A stretch of 64,000 nucleotides of DNA from Streptococcus sp. Marseille-Q0941 (GCF_943736975.1 NZ_CALSFO010000005.1:1-64000), one strand, 5' to 3'; numbered from the stretch's first letter, positions 24,008 through 34,762 are shown. Made by a program: numbers and translations. Notes: generated by a model from the sequence alone, not told the origin.

Positions 24008-24152
24008 TTCGTTCAAGCTTTAACTCCATAGGGCGATGTAATGAGCTTAGTCTTGGCCTTCGCGACCAGGACTGTTGACCAACGAGTAGTGTCTCCACTG
24101 CTTTGCGGTAGTCATCCGTATCCCTATGGTAGCCTCACCTACCGTTTTCGCC
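24008..24152 (-). ncRNA. M-box (ykoK-type) Mg2+ riboswitch
   Basis: Minus-strand RNA with conserved M-box blocks: GGUAGGUGAGGCUACC followed by AUAGGGAUAC, then GCAGUGGAGACACUAC, CGUUGGUCAACAG and, near the 3' side, AUCGCCCUAUGGAGUUAAAGCU. The 5' CCAUAGGG pairs with CCCUAUGG at the 3' side, closing the element. In the family Mg2+ binding favours the downstream terminator. Its position before a Mg2+ ATPase agrees. Confidence 0.88.
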
Positions 24153-24156
24153 TTTC

Positions 24157-24185
24157 AGTATAAACCTTTAAAATATAAAAGTCAA
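24157..24185 (-). promoter_or_regulatory. Promoter of the mgtA leader
   Basis: Minus strand: TTGACT (24180-24185), 17 bp, TATACT (24157-24162). It lies just before the M-box. Confidence 0.8.
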
Positions 24186-24203
24186 CGATTTATCTCATTT
24201 TTC

Positions 24204-25265
24204 TTAGATAACAATCAATTCTTTTGGAGCTAGAGTCAATAATTCGCAACCTGTCTCTGTAATGAGGATATCATCTTCAATACGGACTCCATATTTGCCT
24301 TCGATATAGATACCTGGCTCGTCTGTCAAGGTCATTCCTGCCTTAATCGTATCAGTAGAAGTTTGGCTAAAGTAAGGTTCTTCGTGAATATCAAGTCCGA
24401 TACCGTGTCCGATACCGTGTGTAAAGTATTCTCCATAGCCCGCTTCCACGATAATATCACGAGGGATTTTGTCAAAGTCACGGAAACCTAGCCCCGCCTT
24501 GGCTTGGTCAATCAATGCTTGATTAGCCTTCAAAACTGTGTTGTAGATTTCTGCTTGTTCATCACTGACATGACCTAGGTAGATGGTCCGTGTCATATCA
24601 CTGACATAGTGGTCGTAGAGACAGCCGAAGTCCATGGTAATGGCTTCTCCAAGCTCTACTGGCTTATGCATAGGATGAGCGTGGGGTTTGGAAGAGTTGA
24701 TACCACTTGCTAGAATGGTATCAAAAGATAAGCCTGACGCTCCCAACTCACGCATACGGAAGTCTAGGAAGTTGGCAATTTCAATTTCTGTCTTACCTGG
24801 CTTGATAAAGTCAAGCGCATCACGGAAAGCCTGGTCTGAGATGGAACAAGCCTTGCGAATGGTCGCGATCTCCTTTTCATCCTTAATCATACGAAGAGAT
24901 TCAACAAACTGAGTCTGTGGCAACAAGTCTATTCCCGCAAAGGCAGCCTGCATACGGTGGTAATAAGAAACCGAAATTTCATCTTCAAAACCAATCCGTG
25001 AAAGGCCCATGTCTTTTGCAATCTTTACAATAGCAGCCAACTCATCGCGGTCTGCAAAAATCTCAAAACCAGTAACTTCCTGCTTAGCAGCGATGATATA
25101 GCGGGCATCTGTCACCAAGACCTGACGGTCACGACTGATAAAGACTGTTCCATTTGAACCCCAAAATCCTGTCAAATAGTAGATATTTTTAAGGTTGTTG
25201 ATAATGATTCCTTCTAATTCTTTTTCTTGCATTTTATCGAGAAATGCTTGCACACGTTTATTCAT
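24204..25265 (-). CDS. pepP: Xaa-Pro aminopeptidase/dipeptidase (M24)
   Basis: 353 residues. The N-terminal creatinase-like domain (1-~125) is followed by the pita-bread M24 domain with metal ligands in [18 protein letters not shown] (two Asp), [13 protein letters not shown] (His), [10 protein letters not shown] (Glu) and GVRIEDD (Glu). It removes N-terminal residues preceding proline, or cleaves Xaa-Pro dipeptides; the exact specificity is uncertain (PepP or PepQ). It overlaps the uvrA end by 8 bp, so it is translationally coupled to uvrA. Annotated in pneumococci as a proline dipeptidase. Confidence 0.9.
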   Translation of the reverse strand: MNKRVQAFLDKMQEKELEGIIINNLKNIYYLTGFWGSNGTVFISRDRQVLVTDARYIIAAKQEVTGFEIFADRDELAAIVKIAKDMGLSRIGFEDEISVSYYHRMQAAFAGIDLLPQTQFVESLRMIKDEKEIATIRKACSISDQAFRDALDFIKPGKTEIEIANFLDFRMRELGASGLSFDTILASGINSSKPHAHPMHKPVELGEAITMDFGCLYDHYVSDMTRTIYLGHVSDEQAEIYNTVLKANQALIDQAKAGLGFRDFDKIPRDIIVEAGYGEYFTHGIGHGIGLDIHEEPYFSQTSTDTIKAGMTLTDEPGIYIEGKYGVRIEDDILITETGCELLTLAPKELIVI

Positions 25266-28089
25266 GATGTAACTTTCCTTTCAAATACTGTCCTGTATAG
25301 CTAGCTTCATTAGCAGCTACTTCCTCTGGAGTTCCTGTTGCAATGATGGTACCACCACCAACACCACCTTCTGGACCTAAATCGATGATATGGTCTGCTG
25401 TTTTGATGACATCCAGATTGTGCTCAATCACGAGAACTGTATTGCCATCATCGACAAAGCGAGACAAGACCTTCAGTAGACGCGCGATATCCTCGGTATG
25501 AAGACCAGTTGTCGGTTCATCTAGAATGTAGAAGGATTTACCGGTCGAGCGCTTATGGAGCTCGCTAGCCAGCTTCATACGCTGCGCTTCTCCTCCAGAA
25601 AGGGTGGTAGCTGGTTGCCCCAAGGTCACATAGCCTAGACCAACATCTTTGATAGTCTGGAGTTTGCGTTGAATTTTTGGAATGTGTTTGAAAAATTCTA
25701 CCGCATCGTTGACGGTCATATCCAAGACTTGCGAGATATTCTTTTCCTTATAATGAACTTCAAGCGTTTCACTATTGTAGCGGGTTCCATGACAGACCTC
25801 ACAAGCTACGTAAACATCTGGCAAGAAGTGCATTTCAATCTTGATAATACCGTCACCCGAGCAGGCCTCACAGCGACCACCCTTAACATTGAAGCTGAAA
25901 CGACCTTTTTTGTAACCTCGAATCTTGGCTTCATTTGTCTGAGCAAAGAGGTCTCGAATGTCATCAAAGACACCTGTATAGGTTGCAGGATTGGACCTTG
26001 GTGTTCTTCCAATAGGACTCTGGTCAATATCAATCAGACGATCGATATGCTCAATCCCTGAGATAGTCTTAAACTTTCCAGGCTTGTCTGAATTGCGATT
26101 AAGCTTTTGAGCAATGGCTTTTTTGAGGATGCTATTAATGAGGGTCGACTTCCCTGAACCAGAAACACCCGTTACTGCAATGAATTTCCCTAATGGAAAG
26201 CGAGCAGTGATATTTTGCAAGTTGTTCTCACTCGCACCTGTCACTTCGATAAAACGACCATTTCCAACGCGACGCTCTGACGGCACTGGAATCGCACGTT
26301 TCCCTGACAGATATTGCCCTGTAATGGATTTACTGTTGCGAGCTACCTGCTTAGGCGTTCCTGCTGCTACAATCTCTCCACCAAAGATCCCGGCACCAGG
26401 GCCAACGTCAATCAAATAATCCGCCTCACGCATGGTGTCTTCATCGTGTTCTACCACGATGAGAGTGTTTCCCAAATCACGCATCTTTTTCAGACTGGCA
26501 ATCAAACGGTCATTGTCCCTCTGGTGAAGACCGATAGACGGCTCATCTAAGATATAGAGGACTCCTGAGAGATTGGAACCAATCTGGGTTGCCAAGCGAA
26601 TACGTTGGCTCTCCCCACCTGATAATGTTCCTGCAGAACGGGATAACGTTAAATAGTTAAGACCGACATTATTGAGGAAGGTCAAGCGATCCTTGATTTC
26701 CTTAAGAATCGGACGAGCGATGATAGCTTCATTTTCAGATAGGCTTAGTTGATCAATAACCTCCAAATGGTCTGCGATAGAGAGGTCTGAAACTTCTCCG
26801 ATATGGAGTCCTTTTTCTCCTCCTACTCGAACAGATAAGGCCTGGTCATTAAGACGATAACCGTGACAAGTACCACAGGTTAGCTCATTCATATAAAGGC
26901 GCATCTGTGTGCGGGTATAGTCGCTATTGGTTTCATGATAGCGACGCTTGATATTCCCTATAACACCTTCAAAAGGAATGTCGATGTCACGAACTCCGCC
27001 GAATTCATTTTCGTAGTGGAAATGGAATTCTTTCCCATCTGAACCATAGAAAATGAGATGTTTATCCGCCTCTGACAAGTCCTCAAAAGGAGTATCCATA
27101 TCCACTCCAAAGGCTGTCATGGCTTGTTCTAGCATATTTGGATAATAGTTAGAAGAGATGGGGTTCCAAGGCGCTAAAGCTCCCTCACGAAGAGTCTTGC
27201 TAGCATCTGGTACGACTAAGTCCGTATCAACCTCTAGCTTGATCCCCAAACCATCACACTCACTACAAGAACCAAACGGAGCATTGAAGGAGAAAAGACG
27301 AGGTTCTAGTTCTGGAACGGTAAAGCCGCAGACTGGACAGGCATAGTGTTCTGAAAAGAGCATCTCTGAATCATCCATGGTATCGATAACTACATAACCT
27401 TCTGCGATACGAAGGGCTGCTTCAATGGAATCAAAGAGACGACTACGGATACCTTCCTTGATGATGATACGGTCTACCACCACATCGATATTATGTTGCT
27501 TATTTTTTTCAAGTTCAGGAACTTCGGTCACATCGTAAACAACTCCATCTACACGGGCACGGACGTAACCATCCTTTTGAATTTTTTCAATCAGAGTCTT
27601 ATGTTGCCCTTTTTTCTTACGAATGACAGGAGCCAAAATCTGCAGACGCTGACGCTCCGGCAATTCCAAAACCTTGTCTACAATCTGCTCTACAGACGAA
27701 GCCTTGATAGCCCCATGTCCATTGATACAGTAGGGTATTCCTACACGAGCATAAAGGAGACGTAGGTAGTCGTTGATTTCAGTCGTAGTACCAACCGTTG
27801 AGCGAGGGTTTTTACTAGTCGTTTTCTGGTCAATAGAAATGGCAGGGCTAAGACCATCGATAGAGTCCACATCTGGTTTCTCCATATTCCCTAAGAACTG
27901 ACGAGCGTAGGCTGATAGACTCTCTACATAGCGACGTTGCCCTTCTGCATAAAGGGTATCAAAGGCAAGACTAGACTTGCCCGAACCCGATAGCCCCGTC
28001 ACCACAACTAGTTTGTCACGTGGAATTTCCACATCAATATTTTTTAAATTATGGGCGCGTGCCCCATAGATGACAATCTTATCTTGCAT
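25258..28089 (-). CDS. uvrA: Excinuclease ABC subunit A
   Basis: 943 residues with two ABC ATPase modules: Walker [11 protein letters not shown] (~31) and [10 protein letters not shown] (~635), signatures [12 protein letters not shown] and [12 protein letters not shown], and zinc fingers at CPVCGF-C-C and CEACSGDG...CEVCHG. UvrA recognises DNA lesions and loads UvrB. The start at 28089 is chosen because the upstream ATG at 28122 lies inside a TATAAT -10 box. pepP follows in the same operon. Confidence 0.97.
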   Translation of the reverse strand: MQDKIVIYGARAHNLKNIDVEIPRDKLVVVTGLSGSGKSSLAFDTLYAEGQRRYVESLSAYARQFLGNMEKPDVDSIDGLSPAISIDQKTTSKNPRSTVGTTTEINDYLRLLYARVGIPYCINGHGAIKASSVEQIVDKVLELPERQRLQILAPVIRKKKGQHKTLIEKIQKDGYVRARVDGVVYDVTEVPELEKNKQHNIDVVVDRIIIKEGIRSRLFDSIEAALRIAEGYVVIDTMDDSEMLFSEHYACPVCGFTVPELEPRLFSFNAPFGSCSECDGLGIKLEVDTDLVVPDASKTLREGALAPWNPISSNYYPNMLEQAMTAFGVDMDTPFEDLSEADKHLIFYGSDGKEFHFHYENEFGGVRDIDIPFEGVIGNIKRRYHETNSDYTRTQMRLYMNELTCGTCHGYRLNDQALSVRVGGEKGLHIGEVSDLSIADHLEVIDQLSLSENEAIIARPILKEIKDRLTFLNNVGLNYLTLSRSAGTLSGGESQRIRLATQIGSNLSGVLYILDEPSIGLHQRDNDRLIASLKKMRDLGNTLIVVEHDEDTMREADYLIDVGPGAGIFGGEIVAAGTPKQVARNSKSITGQYLSGKRAIPVPSERRVGNGRFIEVTGASENNLQNITARFPLGKFIAVTGVSGSGKSTLINSILKKAIAQKLNRNSDKPGKFKTISGIEHIDRLIDIDQSPIGRTPRSNPATYTGVFDDIRDLFAQTNEAKIRGYKKGRFSFNVKGGRCEACSGDGIIKIEMHFLPDVYVACEVCHGTRYNSETLEVHYKEKNISQVLDMTVNDAVEFFKHIPKIQRKLQTIKDVGLGYVTLGQPATTLSGGEAQRMKLASELHKRSTGKSFYILDEPTTGLHTEDIARLLKVLSRFVDDGNTVLVIEHNLDVIKTADHIIDLGPEGGVGGGTIIATGTPEEVAANEASYTGQYLKGKLHHE

Positions 28090-28120
28090 GTTACTTCTTT
28101 CTAGTCCATTGTTGCTTTCC

Positions 28121-28126
28121 ATTATA
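28121..28126 (-). promoter_or_regulatory. Extended -10 of uvrA-pepP
   Basis: Minus strand TTGGTATAAT. A possible upstream start codon overlaps this box, which fixes the uvrA start downstream at 28089. Confidence 0.65.
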
Positions 28127-28146
28127 CCAAAAAAAGTGAAATTCTA

Positions 28147-28176
28147 TTACCAAAAAAGCCGAATTTGTAGTATAAT
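28147..28176 (+). promoter_or_regulatory. Probable promoter of corA
   Basis: TTACCA (28147-28152), 18 bp, TATAAT (28171-28176); the -35 is poor. AGGAGA precedes the corA start at 28232. Confidence 0.5.
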
Positions 28177-28231
28177 AGTACGGTGCTAAAAATCACTTAA
28201 ACACAGAATAGATTAGGAAAGGATAGGAGAT

Positions 28232-29176
28232 ATGAAACAAGTCTTTCTCTCAACAACAACTGAATTCAAAGAGATCGATACGCTCCAGCCGGGCACTTGG
28301 ATCAATCTCGTCAATCCTACCCAAAGCGAATCGATGGAAATTGCTTCTGCATTTGATATTGATATCGCGGACCTCCGTGCACCACTCGATGCGGAAGAAA
28401 TGTCTCGTATCACGATTGAAGATGAATACACTCTGATCATCGTGGACGTTCCCATTACTGAAGAGAGAAATAATCGCACCTACTATGTGACTATCCCCTT
28501 AGGGATTATCATCACAGAAGAGGCCATTATTACCACTTGTTTGGAATCTCTACCGCTTCTAGATATCTTCATCAACCGTAGACTTCGGAATTTCTACACC
28601 TTTATGCGTTCTCGCTTTATCTTTCAAATCCTATACCGAAACGCTGAAATATACCTGACAGCCCTTCGTTCAATTGAACGTAAGAGTGACCAGATTGAAA
28701 GCCAACTACATCAATCTACTCGAAATGAAGAACTGATTGAACTCATGGAGTTGGAAAAGACCATCGTCTACTTTAAAGCCTCTCTTAAGACAAATGAGCG
28801 CGTGATTAAAAAGTTGACCAGCGCAACTAGTAATATTAAAAAATACCTTGAGGACGAAGACCTGCTGGAAGATACCTTGATTGAAACCCAACAGGCCATC
28901 GAGATGGCAGACATTTATGGAAATATCTTGCACTCAATGACAGATACCTTTGCATCAATCATTTCAAACAACCAGAATAATATCATGAAAACCTTGGCCC
29001 TTGTGACCATCGTTATGTCTATCCCAACCATGATCTTCTCGGCTTACGGTATGAACTTTAAAGACAATGAAATCCCTCTAAACGGGGAACCAAACGCTTT
29101 CTGGCTCATCGTCTTTATCGCCTTCGCTCTGAGTGTTTCTCTCACTCTCTATCTCATCCATAAAAAATGGTTCTAA
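28232..29176 (+). CDS. corA: CorA-family Mg2+/divalent cation channel
   Basis: 314 residues. The long cytoplasmic N-domain is mostly helical, with two C-terminal helices. The signature YGMN (SAYGMNFKDN) closes the first helix, followed by an acidic loop and the second helix ending in a basic tail (HKKWF). It conducts Mg2+, and perhaps other divalent ions, down the membrane potential. Together with mgtA it covers low- and high-Mg2+ uptake in this window. A DUF1129 gene follows 12 bp later. Confidence 0.93.
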   Translation: MKQVFLSTTTEFKEIDTLQPGTWINLVNPTQSESMEIASAFDIDIADLRAPLDAEEMSRITIEDEYTLIIVDVPITEERNNRTYYVTIPLGIIITEEAIITTCLESLPLLDIFINRRLRNFYTFMRSRFIFQILYRNAEIYLTALRSIERKSDQIESQLHQSTRNEELIELMELEKTIVYFKASLKTNERVIKKLTSATSNIKKYLEDEDLLEDTLIETQQAIEMADIYGNILHSMTDTFASIISNNQNNIMKTLALVTIVMSIPTMIFSAYGMNFKDNEIPLNGEPNAFWLIVFIAFALSVSLTLYLIHKKWF

Positions 29177-29188
29177 ACAGGAGTTATT

Positions 29189-29863
29189 ATGTCACAGATT
29201 GATTTAAAAGAATTAACAAAGAAAAACCAGGAATTTATCCATATTGCAACCCAGCAATTTCTCAAGGACGGAAAAACAGATGCTGAAATCAAGGCTATCC
29301 TTGAAGAAGTCATTCCTCATATCCTCGAAGAACAACCAAAAGGAGTGACTGCCCGCTCTATCTACGGAGCGCCAACTCACTGGGCTCACAGCTTCAGCGA
29401 AAAAGAACAATACGAAAAAGAACATCCAAAGGAAAATGATGATCCAAAATTGATGATGTTGGATTCAGCCCTTTTCATCACAGGATTGTTTGCAGTAGTG
29501 AGTGCCTTGATGAGCTTCTTCTCAAACCAGCCAGTAGCTTACGGCTTGGTAACACTTATCAGTGTAGGGGCCTTTGGTGGAGTTGCCTTCTACCTTCTCT
29601 ATCACTTCATCTACCGCTACTACGGACCAGATACTGATCGCAGTCAACGCCCACCATTCTGGAAATCACTCTTGGTTATGTTAGCAACCATGTTTGCCTG
29701 GGTCTTCATCCTCTTCTTGAGTAACTTCCTTCCACAAGCCATCAACATCAGCTTACCACCTCTTGTTTTGTTGGTCATTGGAGGAGCTCTCCTTGCCCTA
29801 CGTTTCTACCTCAAAAAACGTTTCAACATCAAGAGCGCAAGTGCAGGACCAGCTAGATATTAA
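29189..29863 (+). CDS. DUF1129 family membrane protein
   Basis: 224 residues. A soluble N-terminal ~95 residues (LKELTKKNQEFIHIATQQFL, RSIYGAPTHW) is followed by four hydrophobic helices (~95-210) and a short basic tail. This matches DUF1129, an uncharacterised Firmicute membrane family commonly next to corA. It follows corA by 12 bp with AGGAG, so it is co-expressed. No catalytic motif is visible. Confidence 0.9.
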   Translation: MSQIDLKELTKKNQEFIHIATQQFLKDGKTDAEIKAILEEVIPHILEEQPKGVTARSIYGAPTHWAHSFSEKEQYEKEHPKENDDPKLMMLDSALFITGLFAVVSALMSFFSNQPVAYGLVTLISVGAFGGVAFYLLYHFIYRYYGPDTDRSQRPPFWKSLLVMLATMFAWVFILFLSNFLPQAINISLPPLVLLVIGGALLALRFYLKKRFNIKSASAGPARY

Positions 29864-29872
29864 GATAGAATC

Positions 29873-29903
29873 AAAAGCAACCACATCGAGCGGTTGCTTT
29901 TTT
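29873..29903. terminator. Bidirectional terminator (DUF1129 / CPBP)
   Basis: AAAAGCAACC, 9-base loop, GGTTGCTTTTTT: a 10-bp stem with U-runs both ways. Confidence 0.9.
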
Positions 29904-29913
29904 ATGTATGACA

Positions 29914-30582
29914 TTAAGACAGGGCTACATTGATCAAGGCGAGGCTATTGCCTAACATATGAATCAGTAAGGGATAGTAAATATTCTCCTTTTCTTTCAC
30001 ATAAATAATAGAAAAGGCAAGCCCACCACCTAGGTATCCGACTGCACCAATCCACTCTGACAAGCTTAAATTATGCATATGAGTCAGGGCAAAGACAAGT
30101 CCTACCAGAATAATGCTTAGTAAACCTGGCAACCGTTTCTGCAAGTAATGCAATAAGAGCTGACGGAAAAAGAGTTCTTCCACCAAAGGTCCAATGATAC
30201 AGGCGAAAATCGCTATCAGTAATGGTTGCTCTTGAAAGGTGCTTTGAATATTAGACTGATTTAGGCCTTGTCCGTCCAGTTCTAAAAACTGTCTCAACAT
30301 TCCTGATATAAAGCCAAAGAAAACAGTCATCAAAATGAGAAAGAGCCAGCCTTTTAAAGCTCCAAAGAAGAATTTTAATTTAGTTTTTCTGATCTCATTC
30401 CATTGTTGGATTAATTTATCCTTGAACAAGAAAGAGCCATATAGAGCTAATATGACATAAACTAGATAATTTGCAATGGCAGATGGCATCAAAGAAGCCA
30501 GCCATTTAACGCCATCAAGCACAAAAAGAACTATATAGAGTATCGCAAAAATTAGAATTCCCTTATTTTTGTTAGACATCAT
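29914..30582 (-). CDS. CPBP-family intramembrane glutamic metalloprotease
   Basis: 222 residues with about eight helices. CPBP/Abi motifs: EELFFRQLLLHYL (~136-148, Glu-Glu and Arg), FALTHMHNL (~164, His) and HMLGNSLA (~208, His/Asn). Family members cleave membrane substrates or act in bacteriocin self-immunity. The start overlaps the tag stop (ATGA), so it is the third gene of the ruvA-tag operon. ATG 30579 is an alternative start. The substrate is unknown. Confidence 0.9.
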   Translation of the reverse strand: MMSNKNKGILIFAILYIVLFVLDGVKWLASLMPSAIANYLVYVILALYGSFLFKDKLIQQWNEIRKTKLKFFFGALKGWLFLILMTVFFGFISGMLRQFLELDGQGLNQSNIQSTFQEQPLLIAIFACIIGPLVEELFFRQLLLHYLQKRLPGLLSIILVGLVFALTHMHNLSLSEWIGAVGYLGGGLAFSIIYVKEKENIYYPLLIHMLGNSLALINVALS

Positions 30583-31142
30583 TTAAGCCCCTTCCATTCA
30601 CAATCATTCTCGTGGTCATCAACCAGACCTGCAGCCTGTAGAAAAGACAAGACCGCAACTGGCCCAGTGAACTTAAAGCCTCGTTTTTTGAGATCTTTGG
30701 ATAATTTCTCAGATAGAGCTGTTTTGGCAGGCGCCTGGCTGTAGTCAGGCACATCATTGACGATGGTTTCCCCCTCAACAAAAGACCAGAGATAGGCATC
30801 AAAAGAACCAAACTCTGCCTGGACTTGTAGAAAGGCTTGGGCGTTTGCACGTGTCGCAAAAATCTTAGCTCGATTTCGGATGATAGCCGGATTGTTTATC
30901 AAAGCTTCCAATTCAGAGTCGGTCATGTCTGCGACCGCTTGAATTTGATAGCCATGAAAGACTTCTCGGAAGGCTTGGCGTTTATTGAGCACCGTTTCCC
31001 AAGACAGGCCTGCCTGATAAGTCTCCATACAGAGCAACTCAAAAAGAGCCTGGTCATCATGGAGAGGTTGCCCCCACTCTTCATCATGGTAGGCTACATA
31101 TAACGGGTTGTTCATTTTAACCCAACCACAGCGTTTTGTCAT
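30579..31142 (-). CDS. tag: DNA-3-methyladenine glycosylase I
   Basis: 187 residues. It opens TKRCGWVKMNNPLYVAYHDEEWG, with the Tag signature including Cys5 and His18, has QAGLSWETVLNKRQAFREVF, and the C-terminal DDHENDCEW that supplies the other zinc ligands (His/Cys). It excises 3-methyladenine from alkylated DNA. It lies 9 bp after ruvA and overlaps the CPBP gene, so DNA repair genes and the protease share an operon. Confidence 0.95.
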   Translation of the reverse strand: MTKRCGWVKMNNPLYVAYHDEEWGQPLHDDQALFELLCMETYQAGLSWETVLNKRQAFREVFHGYQIQAVADMTDSELEALINNPAIIRNRAKIFATRANAQAFLQVQAEFGSFDAYLWSFVEGETIVNDVPDYSQAPAKTALSEKLSKDLKKRGFKFTGPVAVLSFLQAAGLVDDHENDCEWKGLK

Positions 31143-31151
31143 ATAAATCTC

Positions 31152-31745
31152 CTATTTGACCAACATCTTCAGAGCAGACTTGATATAGTTTTCAGCAGTA
31201 TCTGAAGTTCCTTCAAAGAATTTCTTGATTTTCTTGAGCTCGGTTGCCTTGTAGCCCAGTGCCAACATGGCTTCCATAGCTTCTTCCAGTTCTTGGTTTT
31301 CAGCACTGGCTTGTACTGCCACTTTAGCAGGAAGATCATCACTAGCCACGACTACCTTGCCTTCTAGATCCAATATCATCTGTTGGGCTGTTTTCTTACC
31401 AATCTTCGGAAACTTGGTCAAGTAGGTGATATTCTTAGTCTCGATGGCTTGAACCAAGCCAGCATTGTCATCGGCAGCAATAATAGCAAGAGCTGATACA
31501 GGTCCAATACCTGAGACCGAAATCAGACTGAGAAAGAGCTTCTTCTCATCTTCTGAGCGAAAGCCATAAAGTAGATGGGCATCCTCACGAATGACTTGAT
31601 GCACATAAATCTGAGTTTCTTGATTAACCTTACCTGAGTAAGCATAAGGATTGGCTACATGCAGGATATAACCGATACCATTTGCCTCAAGAACGATATA
31701 TTTAGCAGTGATTTTGGTAATGATTCCTTTAAGATATTCGTACAT
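31152..31745 (-). CDS. ruvA: Holliday junction helicase subunit RuvA
   Basis: 197 residues in three domains: an OB-fold N-terminus ([20 protein letters not shown]), paired helix-hairpin-helix motifs ([35 protein letters not shown]) and a C-terminal three-helix domain that contacts RuvB. It binds four-way junctions for branch migration. A short AGGAG-like site (TGGAG) precedes it and an extended -10 TATACT lies at 31773-31778. ruvB is not adjacent. Confidence 0.96.
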   Translation of the reverse strand: MYEYLKGIITKITAKYIVLEANGIGYILHVANPYAYSGKVNQETQIYVHQVIREDAHLLYGFRSEDEKKLFLSLISVSGIGPVSALAIIAADDNAGLVQAIETKNITYLTKFPKIGKKTAQQMILDLEGKVVVASDDLPAKVAVQASAENQELEEAMEAMLALGYKATELKKIKKFFEGTSDTAENYIKSALKMLVK

Positions 31746-31772
31746 AATTTTTCTCCATTATTTTGCCTATCT

Positions 31773-31778
31773 AGTATA
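31773..31778 (-). promoter_or_regulatory. Extended -10 of the ruvA-tag-CPBP operon
   Basis: Minus strand ATGGTATACT, about 27 bases upstream of ruvA. Confidence 0.6.
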
Positions 31779-31823
31779 CCATATTTCCCCAAGACAGACT
31801 GCAACAAAAGGTGCAACCTCTGG

Positions 31824-31852
31824 TTGACAAATAGTACAGGAGATTGTATTCT
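31824..31852 (+). promoter_or_regulatory. Promoter of the XRE regulator gene
   Basis: TTGACA (31824-31829), 17 bp, TATTCT (31847-31852). AAGGAGG precedes the start at 31901. Confidence 0.7.
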
Positions 31853-31900
31853 CATTATAAGTAAAAATTGTTAGGATAGAAGTAGAAAAAGGAGGATAGA

Positions 31901-32401
31901 ATGATGAAACTCGCAGAAAAACTATTTGAGCTCAGAAAGGAAAAAGGTTGGTCCCAGGAAAAGCTAGCTGAACAAATCAATGTTTCTCGGCAAAGCATCT
32001 CCAAATGGGAGTCTGGACAAGTCCTTCCTGAAATCGAAAAAATCATTGAATTAAGCAAGATTTTTCAAGTGACAACTGACTATCTACTAGTGGATGAAAA
32101 CTCTGAAAAAGGTTCCACAGCAGTGATTTTGGAGGAAGACAAGGACAAATACTATAAAGAAGTTAAATCCTTTGGTCTCTGGCAAGTGATTTATATTTTC
32201 GTATTGGCTTTGGCCATCTATCTCTTTTTAGCTGGTTCTAGTTTTCCAGCCGAATTCACCGCTTGGATCTGGCTAACCTTCGTTCTCTTAATCGCTTCTG
32301 CAATTGCTATCAATAAGGCTCTCAAAACTAAGCAGCGTTATCTTGATAAGATAATTTGTCTTGAGAATCCTTCAGACAAAGACGACTCTACAAAACCTTG
32401 A
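31901..32401 (+). CDS. XRE-family regulator with membrane-spanning C-terminus
   Basis: 166 residues. The N-terminal helix-turn-helix (~5-62: [27 protein letters not shown]) is followed by a charged linker and two hydrophobic helices (~92-112 and ~118-138). Membrane-tethered XRE proteins of this layout are common in Firmicutes and often sense envelope state. Targets are unknown. A strong Shine-Dalgarno serves adjacent ATGs at 31901/31904. It stands alone between ruvA and mutL. Confidence 0.85.
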   Translation: MMKLAEKLFELRKEKGWSQEKLAEQINVSRQSISKWESGQVLPEIEKIIELSKIFQVTTDYLLVDENSEKGSTAVILEEDKDKYYKEVKSFGLWQVIYIFVLALAIYLFLAGSSFPAEFTAWIWLTFVLLIASAIAINKALKTKQRYLDKIICLENPSDKDDSTKP

Positions 32402-32510
32402 ATCACCTAATTCAGTTTTCGCAACATTTTTTAGAACCAGTCTTGTCAAGCAAGTGTAAACCTCATGTCAAGTTGACCATGTCCAATCAAGATTCCACCT
32501 TAGAAAAACT

Positions 32511-32545
32511 AAAAAGCCTTGTTCTAAACGGAACAAAGGCTTTTG
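32511..32545. terminator. Bidirectional terminator (XRE gene / mutL)
   Basis: AAAAGCCTT-GTTC, loop TAAACG, GAAC-A-AAGGCTTTT: a 13-bp interrupted stem with U-runs on both strands. Confidence 0.85.
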
Positions 32546-32550
32546 TATTC

Positions 32551-34500
32551 TTAATATTTCCCCAACTCTCGGAGGCTAGTATGATTTTCCTGAATGCGAC
32601 GGAACATCTTTTCCATGTCCGACTTGGTGAAGTGCACCAAAACAGGACGTCCGTGTGGACAGTTGTAGGGGTTGTCACATTGAGAGAGTTGGTAGAGAAG
32701 CTGTCTAGCTGAGTGGTCATCTATACGATGGTTAGCCTTGATAGACCGCTTGCAGGACATCATGATGGCTAGCTCTGCTCGATATTTCTTGATAGAAACT
32801 TCCTTGGTCAAGAGGAGCATGTCGCATATCTCATAGATTCCAGACTCAATCTCTTCTTCTGCCATCCAAATCGGATGTTCACGCAGGATAAATTGATTTT
32901 CCCCGTACTCTGCTAGAAAGACGCCAACTTCCTCTAAAAGATACATTCTTTCTTTGAGACGAAGGGCATCATCTGCAGGGAATTCAAAAATATAGGGCAC
33001 TAGGAGTTGTTGCTGGCTCTGGTCAACATTGCCAATGCTCTCACGGTATTCCTCATATTTGACCCGTTCCTGAGCCGCATGCTGGTCTATGATGTAAAGG
33101 CCATCTCGACCTTGGGCAAAGAGATAGGTCCCGTGCATTTGTCCGAAAAATTCCAACTCTGGGAAGCTTGAAGATTCTTCTCGCTCTAGCTTGTCATAAG
33201 CCTTATCCAAACTAGCTAAGTCTAACTCTGGATGATCTAGTTGGTCGTAGTTGGTTGGCTTTCTTTCTGCAAAATGCAGTTTGGCCGGCTTGGTCATCTG
33301 GTCCAAGGTTTCCTTGGCAAACAGGCTCAAATCCTGTCTTTCTTCAGCCAGATTCACCTGATGGTCTGCTACCTCAGCTTGAGTCGGTCTTGTCGGCTCC
33401 GTTTTTTCATAATAAAGGGTGTTTTCTATCAGTGGCAAAGTGGTTTGCTCTACTTTTTCACGATTGCGAACAGTAGATTTTGCCAGATTTTCCAAGGCAT
33501 CTGGAATCAAGGTCTGCTCTTTGAGACTCTTTGCGATAGCTTCTGAAACCAGCGCCATCAGCTCTCTTTCCTTGGAAATTCGGACCTCTTGCTTGGTTGG
33601 GTGCACATTGACATCGGCTAAGTAAGGGTCAATATGGATATGAATAACAGCCAGCGGAAAACGTCCCACCATAAGCTTGCTGCCGTAGCCATCTAAAATA
33701 GCACGATTGAGTAGGAAGTTTTTAATGTAACGGCCATTGATAAAAAGGCTGATATAGTTGCGATTAGCCCGTGTCAATTCAGGCAATGAGACAAAACCTG
33801 AAATTTCAAAATCAAGGTCAGAGTTCTCAATTTCAATCATCTTTTTGGCACTGGCTAAACCATAAATCCCAGCAATAGCCTGGCGCAGTTGACCCGTACC
33901 AGCTGTTCGTGTCATCTCCTTGCCATCGCTAATCAAACTAAAGGAAATCTCCGGATGAGCCAGCCCCAGACGGTTGACAATATCAATGATGTGGGACAAC
34001 TCTGCCTGCTGGCTCTTCATATACTTGAGACGGGCAGGTGTGTTGAAAAAGAGGTCTTCCACACAAACCTTGGTCCCAACAGGACTGGTCGCTGGAGTAA
34101 TTTCTTCGATTTGACCCCCACGAGCTACTAACTTGGTCCCATGGCTGGCACCTTCCACCGCAGTCAACAGAGTTAAGACACTGACAGATGCAATAGAAGG
34201 TAGAGCCTCACCACGAAAACCAAGTGTCCGAATTCGAAAGAGGTCTGCTTGATTTTTTATCTTACTTGTCGCATGACGACGCAGGGCCAACTCTACCTCG
34301 TCATGGGCAATCCCGTGTCCATTATCTGTAATTTGGATTTTCTTAAGCCCAGCTTCTTCAATCTCAACGATAATCTGGCTAGAGCCAGCATCAATGGCAT
34401 TTTCAACCAACTCTTTGACAACACTGGCAGGGCGTTCGATAACCTCTCCTGCCGCGATTTGATTGGCTAAAACTTCTGGCAATTCAATAATATGAGACAT
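32551..34500 (-). CDS. mutL: DNA mismatch repair protein MutL (HexB)
   Basis: 649 residues. The N-terminal GHKL ATPase has [11 protein letters not shown] (~34-44), DNGHGI (~62) and [13 protein letters not shown] (~94-106). The C-terminal dimerisation domain has [17 protein letters not shown]. The acidic DQHAAQER motif and the C-terminal CPHGRP are consistent with a MutL endonuclease-type C-domain. It links MutS mismatch recognition to strand removal (HexB in pneumococcus). mutS is not adjacent. GGGG-type Shine-Dalgarno upstream. Confidence 0.96.
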   Translation of the reverse strand: MSHIIELPEVLANQIAAGEVIERPASVVKELVENAIDAGSSQIIVEIEEAGLKKIQITDNGHGIAHDEVELALRRHATSKIKNQADLFRIRTLGFRGEALPSIASVSVLTLLTAVEGASHGTKLVARGGQIEEITPATSPVGTKVCVEDLFFNTPARLKYMKSQQAELSHIIDIVNRLGLAHPEISFSLISDGKEMTRTAGTGQLRQAIAGIYGLASAKKMIEIENSDLDFEISGFVSLPELTRANRNYISLFINGRYIKNFLLNRAILDGYGSKLMVGRFPLAVIHIHIDPYLADVNVHPTKQEVRISKERELMALVSEAIAKSLKEQTLIPDALENLAKSTVRNREKVEQTTLPLIENTLYYEKTEPTRPTQAEVADHQVNLAEERQDLSLFAKETLDQMTKPAKLHFAERKPTNYDQLDHPELDLASLDKAYDKLEREESSSFPELEFFGQMHGTYLFAQGRDGLYIIDQHAAQERVKYEEYRESIGNVDQSQQQLLVPYIFEFPADDALRLKERMYLLEEVGVFLAEYGENQFILREHPIWMAEEEIESGIYEICDMLLLTKEVSIKKYRAELAIMMSCKRSIKANHRIDDHSARQLLYQLSQCDNPYNCPHGRPVLVHFTKSDMEKMFRRIQENHTSLRELGKY

Positions 34501-34546
34501 CTTTCAGCCCCTTTCTTAACTATTTTTATCTATTTCTCTGAAAATA

Positions 34547-34660
34547 ATACTCTTCAAAAATCTCTTCAAACCACGTCAGCTTCCATCTGCAACCTCAAAA
34601 CGGTGTTTTGAGCAACCTGCGGCTAGCTTCCTAGTTTGCTCTTTGATTTTCATTGAGTAT
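34547..34660. repeat. BOX element
   Basis: A 114-bp element bounded by ATACTC and GAGTAT, with CAAACCACGTCAGCTTCC (boxC side) and GCAAACTAGGAAGCTAGC on its complement (boxA side). An insert with its own small inverted repeat (CTCAAAACGGTGTTTTGAG) lies in the middle. It is in opposite orientation to the copy at 1547. It sits between mutL and tyrS. Confidence 0.8.
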
Positions 34661-34756
34661 AAGCTAGTGCTATTATACCATATTTTACTCGTTTCCAAAA
34701 AAGTCCAAGCAGCAACTTTCTCCCCTAAGATACTAGGCTATTTCCTGACTTTGTGG

Positions 34757-34762
34757 TACAAT
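34757..34762 (+). promoter_or_regulatory. Extended -10 of tyrS
   Basis: TTTGTGGTACAAT, 36 bases before the tyrS start; the -35 is poor. The leader is too short for a T-box. Confidence 0.55.

Noticed and set aside
29914..31745. Toxin-antitoxin or bacteriocin-immunity cassette around the CPBP gene
   Set aside because: It is simply the third gene of a ruvA-tag operon and no bacteriocin precursor with a double-glycine leader was found nearby.
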